The notes under the pieces are model-generated. The model ran no database searches. It was not told the DNA's origin and saw only the letters and a program-made list of their open reading frames with translations. A stretch of 64,000 nt of DNA from Ahniella affigens (GTDB lineage: Bacteria > Pseudomonadota > Gammaproteobacteria > Xanthomonadales > Ahniellaceae): positions 1,674,001 through 1,738,000 of the forward strand of contig NZ_CP027860.1 of NCBI RefSeq assembly GCF_003015185.1. Direction: 5' to 3'. This document shows positions 59,101 to 64,000 of the stretch, piece by piece. Each line of letters opens with the position of its first letter. Position 1 is the stretch's first letter. Position numbers and translations under genes: made by a program.

Positions 59101-59120
59101 GCGTTTTGGACGCTTTTTTT
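59101..59120 (+). terminator. weak terminator after the his operon
   Basis: A short 4-bp stem (GCGT 59101-59104 with ACGC 59110-59113) directly after the hisI stop is followed by seven T. The T-run is good but the stem short. The repeat at 59192 may help. Confidence 0.35.
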
Positions 59121-59191
59121 GGCGTGCTGGCTCGCGCGTCGGGCAGACTCCGTTGGCCAAGAGGCCTGATGCTTTCGCAGCGTTGTTTTGT

Positions 59192-59293
59192 CGCAAGTAG
59201 CCCCCTCCCTGGCCCTCCCCCGCGATCGCGGGGGAGGGAATGATCTCCCTCTCCCACGCGAGTGGGAGAGGGCTGGGGAGAGGGCTACTTGCG
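59192..59293. repeat. MITE-like inverted-repeat element, copy B
   Basis: A 102-bp element with the same ends as copy A at 6176 (CGCAAGTAGCC at left, GGCTACTTGCG at right) and two inner palindromes (CCTCCCCCGCGATCGCGGGG and CCCTCTCCCACGCGAGTGGG, each continued). It takes up much of the 331-bp gap between hisI and the S9 peptidase, where no gene was seen. Confidence 0.8.
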
Positions 59294-59431
59294 ATCAGAT
59301 CCATGTCGGCGCACGAAAGGAAATGCCCGGCCAGAACGAGCCGTTGCTCGGTATTTCCTAGGACCAGAGCCACTTTCGCAGCAGGCCCCCCAACCGATAC
59401 GATGCGCGTTCTCATTCTGGGAGGGTTCCTC

Positions 59432-61474
59432 ATGAAGGCAATTTGGTTTGCGGCAGGGCTATTGGCTCTGACGTCGGCAGTTCAGGCCGCGCCGCGCGGC
59501 TTTACCGTGGACGATCTGGTGCGGCTGGATCGCACGGCGGATCCGCAGTTGTCGCCGGACGGCAAATGGCTGGCGTTTCAGCTGCGCGAAACGGATTACG
59601 ACAACAACAAAGGCCAACAAAGCCTGTGGCTGGTACCGTCTGACGGTTCCAAGCCGGCGCGTCGCGTGACTGCCAAAGGCCAGACGTCGGTGACCCCGCG
59701 TTGGTCGAACGATGGCTCCAGCCTCTACTTTCTGTCGACCCGCTCTGGCAGCCAGCAAGTTTGGAAGCTGCCGTTGAATGGTGGCGAGGCCCAGCAGGTT
59801 ACGGCTTACGATCTCGATGTCTCCACATTCCTGTTGTCGCCCGACAACCAGAGCCTCGCGCTCAGTTTCGAGCACTTCCTGGATTGCGCCGACCTGGCTT
59901 GCACCAAAGGCCGCGTTGACGCCGAGGCAGGCCGCAAGAGCACCGGCCAGACGTTCGACAAGCTGTTCATTCGCCACTGGGATACGTGGAAAGACGGTCG
60001 CCGTGCGCAGTTGTTCCTGGCCAAGATTGGTCAAGACGGGCAAGCCGTGTCGACGCTGACTTGGGTCAGCAAGGGCATCGATGGCGATGTACCGTCGAAG
60101 CCGTTTGGCGATGCCGGTGAGTTCGCGTTCAGCCCGGATGGCAAGCAGATCGTGTTCGCGGCACGTATTGCGGGCAAGTCCGAACCATGGTCGACGAACC
60201 TCGACCTGTTCATCGCGCCCGTCGACGGCAGTGCAGCGCCGAAGAATCTGACCGACGCGAACGACGCATTCGACAATTATCCGAGTTTCTCGCCTGATGG
60301 CAAAACGCTTTACTACACGGCGATGAAGCGGCCGACGTTTGAGGCGGATCGCCTGTGGATCACGGCGCTCGATCTTGGTACCGGCAGCAAGCGCGAAATC
60401 GCTCAGGATTGGGATCGCTCGTCTGGTCCGCTGACCGTGTCCGAAGATGGCAAGACGCTGTACACAACGGCCGACGATTGGGGCCAGCACCCGATGTTTG
60501 CGATCGACGTGAAGTCCGGCAAGGTCAGCAAGGTCATTGCCGAAGGCCATGTCGATTCGTACACCATCGCCGGCAAGACGATGGTCGCGAATGTGCACAC
60601 ACTGACGGGTCCGGCGCAGCTCTATCGCGTCGACAAGAAAGGACTGACGGCGCTGACGAACTTTAATTCCGACAAGCTGGCCGACGTCAAAATGGGCGAG
60701 CCAACGTTCTACACGTTCAAAGGCTGGAACGACGAGACGGTGCAGGGTTATGTGGTGAAGCCTTGGAATTACGAGCCGGGCAAGAAATACCCGGTGGCAT
60801 TCTTGATTCACGGTGGCCCGCAGGGTGCGTTCGGCAACGACTGGCACTATCGCTGGAATGCGCAGACCTATGCTGGCATGGGCTTCGCGGTCATCGCGAT
60901 CAACTTCCATGGTTCAACTGGCTATGGCCAGGCGTTCACGGATGCAATTTCGGGCGACTGGGGCGGCAAGCCGCTCGAGGACTTGAAGAAGGGCAAGGCC
61001 GCTGCCGTCGCGCAGTTCGATTGGCTGAACGGCGATCAAGCTTGCGCGCTGGGTGGATCGTACGGCGGCTACATGGTGAACTGGATTGCCGGCAACTGGA
61101 ACGATGGCTTCAAATGCCTCGTCAGCCACGCCAGTATTTTCGATGGCCGCTTCATGGGTTACTCCACGGAAGAACTCTGGTTCGACGAGTGGGAGCATGG
61201 CGGGACGCCTTATGACGTGCCGGAGAAGTACGAGCACCACAACCCGGTCAATCATGTGAAAAACTTCAAGCTGCCGACGTTGGTCATCCATGGCGCCTTG
61301 GACTACCGTGTGCCGGTCGAGCAGGGCATCTCGTTGTTCACGGCGCTGCAGCGTCAGGGCATTGAGTCCAAATTCCTGTACTTCCCGGACGAAAATCATT
61401 GGATCTTGAAGCCGCAGAACTCAGTGCAGTGGCATAACGAGGTCAACGCTTGGTTGAAAGCGCACGCGCAGTAA
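59432..61474 (+). CDS. S9-family (prolyl oligopeptidase-type) secreted peptidase
   Basis: A 680-residue peptidase with a signal peptide (MKAIWFAAGLLALTSAVQA). The start at 59432 follows GGGAGGG. The middle part (about 40-430) is a beta-propeller with LSPDGKWLAFQ and FSPDGKTLYY repeats. The C-terminal alpha/beta-hydrolase has the nucleophile Ser543 in GGSYGGYM, Asp624 in GALDYRVP and His656 in DENHW; IHGGPQGAFGNDWHYRW forms the oxyanion site. It is a dipeptidyl- or acylaminoacyl-peptidase; which one is not clear. Confidence 0.92.
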   Translation: MKAIWFAAGLLALTSAVQAAPRGFTVDDLVRLDRTADPQLSPDGKWLAFQLRETDYDNNKGQQSLWLVPSDGSKPARRVTAKGQTSVTPRWSNDGSSLYFLSTRSGSQQVWKLPLNGGEAQQVTAYDLDVSTFLLSPDNQSLALSFEHFLDCADLACTKGRVDAEAGRKSTGQTFDKLFIRHWDTWKDGRRAQLFLAKIGQDGQAVSTLTWVSKGIDGDVPSKPFGDAGEFAFSPDGKQIVFAARIAGKSEPWSTNLDLFIAPVDGSAAPKNLTDANDAFDNYPSFSPDGKTLYYTAMKRPTFEADRLWITALDLGTGSKREIAQDWDRSSGPLTVSEDGKTLYTTADDWGQHPMFAIDVKSGKVSKVIAEGHVDSYTIAGKTMVANVHTLTGPAQLYRVDKKGLTALTNFNSDKLADVKMGEPTFYTFKGWNDETVQGYVVKPWNYEPGKKYPVAFLIHGGPQGAFGNDWHYRWNAQTYAGMGFAVIAINFHGSTGYGQAFTDAISGDWGGKPLEDLKKGKAAAVAQFDWLNGDQACALGGSYGGYMVNWIAGNWNDGFKCLVSHASIFDGRFMGYSTEELWFDEWEHGGTPYDVPEKYEHHNPVNHVKNFKLPTLVIHGALDYRVPVEQGISLFTALQRQGIESKFLYFPDENHWILKPQNSVQWHNEVNAWLKAHAQ

Positions 61475-61490
61475 CCGCGTTGCGAGACGT

Positions 61491-61520
61491 GTTGAGCCCG
61501 GGCGGGTGCCCGCGCTCAAC
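61491..61520. terminator. hairpin between convergent genes
   Basis: GTTGAGC pairs with GCTCAAC, with an inner GGGC/GCCC stem, in the gap after the S9 peptidase gene. It lacks a T-run, so it is at best a weak bidirectional terminator. Confidence 0.4.
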
Positions 61521-61589
61521 ACGATGCAAGCCATTTTCTTGGACTCTGTGCGGATCTGAACCTCCAGGATGGACTACTTCAGACCAGCG

Positions 61590-62030
61590 CTACGCACTCG
61601 GAAATAACTTTCCGAACGTGAATGCGGTTGCTGTTGGACCGTGCGCACGCAAGTGATTCAGGCGTTCTAGGCCTTCCGCCAGGGTTGGCGGATGGCCACT
61701 CGGTTGCCACCACAGTGCCGTGTGCGCCTGATCGAGCTTTTCGAACCACTGCGCGCGAGCTTGAATCAGGCCGATGTGCGGCGTTTTGTAGACGAAATGG
61801 CGTAGTGATTCCAACGTTTCCCAAACGCTCATGTTGACGATCAGTCGTGGGTTGTCCTCGATTTGGATTGTGTTGGCGTCGCCGTAGTCCTTGAGTCGCC
61901 AGACAAAGCCGGGCGATGCTTCCGCACGCTCATTGGTCTCCGCCAGTTGACTGACAAATCCCGCCAACGCAGGTGAATTCAGGTCGTCCTTGGCCAAGGC
62001 CACATTGATTTGTGCAAGTTGGAACGGCAT
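61590..62030 (-). CDS. DUF3291 protein
   Basis: A 146-residue protein starting at MPFQLAQINVAL. PGFVWRLKDYGDANTIQIEDNPRLIVNMSVWE (about 40-71, summarised as the core) and LRHFVYKTPHIGLIQAR are typical of DUF3291, a ferredoxin-like (dimeric alpha-beta barrel) family of unknown function. The frame opens 54 bp farther upstream but without conserved residues. Confidence 0.82.
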   Translation of the reverse strand: MPFQLAQINVALAKDDLNSPALAGFVSQLAETNERAEASPGFVWRLKDYGDANTIQIEDNPRLIVNMSVWETLESLRHFVYKTPHIGLIQARAQWFEKLDQAHTALWWQPSGHPPTLAEGLERLNHLRAHGPTATAFTFGKLFPSA

Positions 62031-62234
62031 GGGAGGGGTCCTCGTTCGGAATGCTTTGAATTGGGACGGTTTGCAGAAGCTCAAGGCCTGGCCACAGCCG
62101 CGGCAAGCCCTCGCGACTTGGCAACGGTATTCCGCAGAGCGTGGGTCCGATCGCAGGCACAGGCCGACTCTGGGTGAGCCTGCTACCCTCGACGCCCGAC
62201 CGAAGCCCCCCGAACCGGAACGTCATCGCCAATC

Positions 62235-62948
62235 ATGCTGCGCGCTTTGAAATCCAGAATCGCTGATCACCTGCGCCGACGCTGGGGCGTTCCCGAGATG
62301 GGCGACAGTCTCCGACGTCTGCAGCAAGCCGGTTTTCGGCCTGATCATGTGCTTGATATTGGAGCCTACCAGGGCGATTTCGCTGCGCTTGTCGGTGCGG
62401 TGTGGCCCGCTGCCGCGATCAGTTGCTTCGAGCCTCAGCCTGGCCGCGCGGAAGCGATTCAGGCGCGATTTGGCAGTCAATCCAACATTCGCGCGTACCC
62501 GCTCGTGCTGGGTCCCAAATCGGGGGACACAGTCGAACTCAGCCTGCGCGAAACAGCATCCAGCGTCTTGGCGGAGCGCGAACAAGCGGCCGAGGCAACG
62601 GTGCAACTCGTCACGCGCTCACTGGACGACTGGCAGACTGACACTCAGGCTCCGCCCGCACAGTTGCTGAAATTAGACGTACAGGGCTACGAGTTGGCGA
62701 TCCTGCAAGGCGGCCAGCGTCTGCTGAGCGCCGCCGAAGTGTTGATTCTGGAAGTGAATCTGCTCGATATCCACGTTGGCGTACCGTTGCTTGACGAAGT
62801 GATCGCTTGGCTGCGCTCGCGCGATTTTGTCGCATTCGATGTCGCCGGCTTGACACGGCGCCCATTGGACCGGGCGCTTTGGCAAGTCGATCTGGTGTTC
62901 GTGCGGCTCGATTCAAACCTTCGTCGGGATAAGCGCTGGCAGGCGTGA
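62235..62948 (+). CDS. FkbM-family methyltransferase
   Basis: A 237-residue SAM-dependent methyltransferase. The SAM site is HVLDIGAYQGDFAAL (about 38-52), then ISCFEPQPGRAE. LLKLDVQGYELAILQGG (about 144-160) is the FkbM signature. FkbM proteins O-methylate sugars or polyketides; the target here is unknown and no glycan cluster is nearby. Confidence 0.88.
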   Translation: MLRALKSRIADHLRRRWGVPEMGDSLRRLQQAGFRPDHVLDIGAYQGDFAALVGAVWPAAAISCFEPQPGRAEAIQARFGSQSNIRAYPLVLGPKSGDTVELSLRETASSVLAEREQAAEATVQLVTRSLDDWQTDTQAPPAQLLKLDVQGYELAILQGGQRLLSAAEVLILEVNLLDIHVGVPLLDEVIAWLRSRDFVAFDVAGLTRRPLDRALWQVDLVFVRLDSNLRRDKRWQA

Positions 62949-62985
62949 TCGTAGTGCGCGCCTGCCAGAGTAGTGCCGTGCCGCG

Positions 62986-64000
62986 TCAGCCCAGGAAGCC
63001 CAAATGCGGCTGACCCGTGCCACTTGGCGTGCGATCGGTGAAGCGCGTGGCGTTCGGGAAAATCAAATCGCGCCCGGCAGCGCCATCGGGCAGCCCGTAC
63101 CAGCGCGCGAGCGTCCAAGCGTATTGATCGACTGACGTGGTCGGAATGATCTGACCCCAACCGGCGTCATCGGGATTGTTGTCACTTGCGGCAAGGCTTG
63201 GGAACAAGCCATAGAAGCGACCGCCGCGGACGGGGCCGCCGCCTCCGCCGCTGAGAGCGCCGCCGCCGAGCACAAAGTGATGCCCACCCCAGCCGTGGTC
63301 CGTGCCATCGCCGTTGTTCGACAAAGTACGACCGAATTCGCTCGCTGTAAACGTCACGACGTTGTTTTGCACGCCCATCGCACCTGTGGCCTGGTAGAAC
63401 GCGCTCAGGTACTTCGAGATGGACGCCAGCAACGTGGGATGGTCGGTCAACTGGTTATCGTGGTTGTCGAATCCGCCGATGCCAACAAAGAAGATCTGGC
63501 GCGTCATTTGCAGCACGCTCCGCGCGGCGATGACCCGTGCAACCATTTTCAACTGACGGCCCAAGTAATCCGGCGAGCCGGCGCCATCGTCCGGGCCGAA
63601 CAAGGTGTTGAATGTGGTGTTGTATTGCGTGACGGCAGCAGAACTCAGTGCCGTTTGCATCTGCGTATAGTTGCTGACGGTGCGATTGAAGCCATCCCGG
63701 TAGGCGCGTTCGAGGGGATGATCGAGTGGTCCGTTGAGCAACTGATTGAAGGCATTACGACGATTGATCGGTTCCTGCCAGGATGTGTCGATCGCGCCAA
63801 TGGTGTCCACGCCCCAAGGACTCAAGAAGTAGGGCACCACTTGGTTGCCGGCCTGATAGACGTTTTCGCCATCGGTCGAGATGGTCATGGCGAGATTCTG
63901 GTTCTGATTCTGCGCGCTGAACTCATCAGCGAGCAGTCCGCCCCAGCCTTGGCGATCGATGGTGTTGGCAGTGGGGCTCAGCCAAAACGTGCTCTGGTCT
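62986..64000 (-). CDS. DUF1501 protein, 5' part outside the window
   Basis: The reading frame is open from the right edge (visible N-terminal part WLSPTANTIDRQGWGGLLAD) to the stop at 62986; the start is beyond 64000. An internal ATG at 63888 is not the start, because the frame upstream encodes the family motif RQGWGG. TASEFGRTLSNNGDGTDHGWGGHHFVLGG (summarised, about 90 residues before the end) is the DUF1501 C-terminal core, where His and Asp resemble sulfatase/alkaline-phosphatase metal ligands. In other genomes it is usually next to a DUF1800 gene, which may lie beyond the edge. Confidence 0.85.
   Translation of the reverse strand, partial: DQSTFWLSPTANTIDRQGWGGLLADEFSAQNQNQNLAMTISTDGENVYQAGNQVVPYFLSPWGVDTIGAIDTSWQEPINRRNAFNQLLNGPLDHPLERAYRDGFNRTVSNYTQMQTALSSAAVTQYNTTFNTLFGPDDGAGSPDYLGRQLKMVARVIAARSVLQMTRQIFFVGIGGFDNHDNQLTDHPTLLASISKYLSAFYQATGAMGVQNNVVTFTASEFGRTLSNNGDGTDHGWGGHHFVLGGGALSGGGGGPVRGGRFYGLFPSLAASDNNPDDAGWGQIIPTTSVDQYAWTLARWYGLPDGAAGRDLIFPNATRFTDRTPSGTGQPHLGFLG

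Overview
The window looks like chromosomal core DNA of a gammaproteobacterium of the order Xanthomonadales (Lysobacterales), most plausibly near Rhodanobacteraceae. This rests on high GC, the gene content (a hisGDCBHAFIE operon headed by a TrpR-like gene, leuACDB, trpGDC without trpE, cioAB, a VIT-family transporter) and the protein variants seen; no 16S gene is present, so the assignment is inference. No prophage, integrase, IS element or CRISPR array was found. Nearly all sequence is assigned to conserved genes in short operons with 1 to 4 bp stop/start overlaps.

Layout. 1-5.8 kb: the tail of a probable dapA, a short BamC-like lipoprotein gene with a strong terminator, fdxA and tRNA-Glu(CUC) on the minus strand, a frame-disrupted small gene, then pcnB-folK and panB-panC. 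5.8-6.6 kb is gene-free: it carries a MITE-like repeat and a candidate structured small RNA with its own promoter and terminator. 6.6-11.7 kb (minus): bioB, an ALDH7-type aldehyde dehydrogenase, a DUF4190 protein, pyrD, murB. 11.8-17 kb (plus): a ComF-like protein, a GtrA-like protein, a HerA/YjgR ATPase, greB, a protein with a histone H1-like tail, and a VIT transporter. 17-19.6 kb: a lone MacB/FtsX-type permease behind a sigma-54 promoter and two phased palindromes. 19.7-24 kb: a GNAT, an acyl-CoA dehydrogenase, an LEA-type lipoprotein, and an unknown secreted protein. 24.1-28.3 kb: an acetaldehyde dehydrogenase/DUF779 pair divergent from an AcoR-type activator. 28.3-28.7 kb: REP-like repeats. 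28.8-35.7 kb (minus): an M13 peptidase, metH, and an ArsR-methyltransferase fusion. 35.8-39.1 kb (minus): a BlaI repressor and an M56 membrane protease with eight 34-residue repeats. 39.2-40.4 kb: a DUF3592-like protein and a zinc-less sirtuin. 40.6-48 kb: a leu attenuator, leuACDB, trpGDC. 48.1-51.5 kb: a small anchored protein, then cioB, cioA and a GbsR-type regulator. 51.6-59.1 kb: the full his operon. 59.1-64 kb: a second MITE-like copy, an S9 peptidase, a DUF3291 protein, an FkbM methyltransferase, and a DUF1501 protein running off the end.

The most interesting parts are regulatory or architectural. They are the BlaI-M56 pair, in which the beta-lactam sensor domain of BlaR1 is replaced by a proline-rich linker and strictly periodic SDFERR repeats, with two overlapping BlaI-type operators upstream; the 6.4 kb small RNA candidate; the sigma-54 promoter with two palindromes 21 bp apart before an orphan ABC permease; a 24-bp palindrome set in the his promoter; and a complete leucine attenuator with a readable leader peptide.

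Limits: everything was read by eye. Family names come from recognised motifs and context, not database searches, and promoter, operator and RNA calls are predictions.
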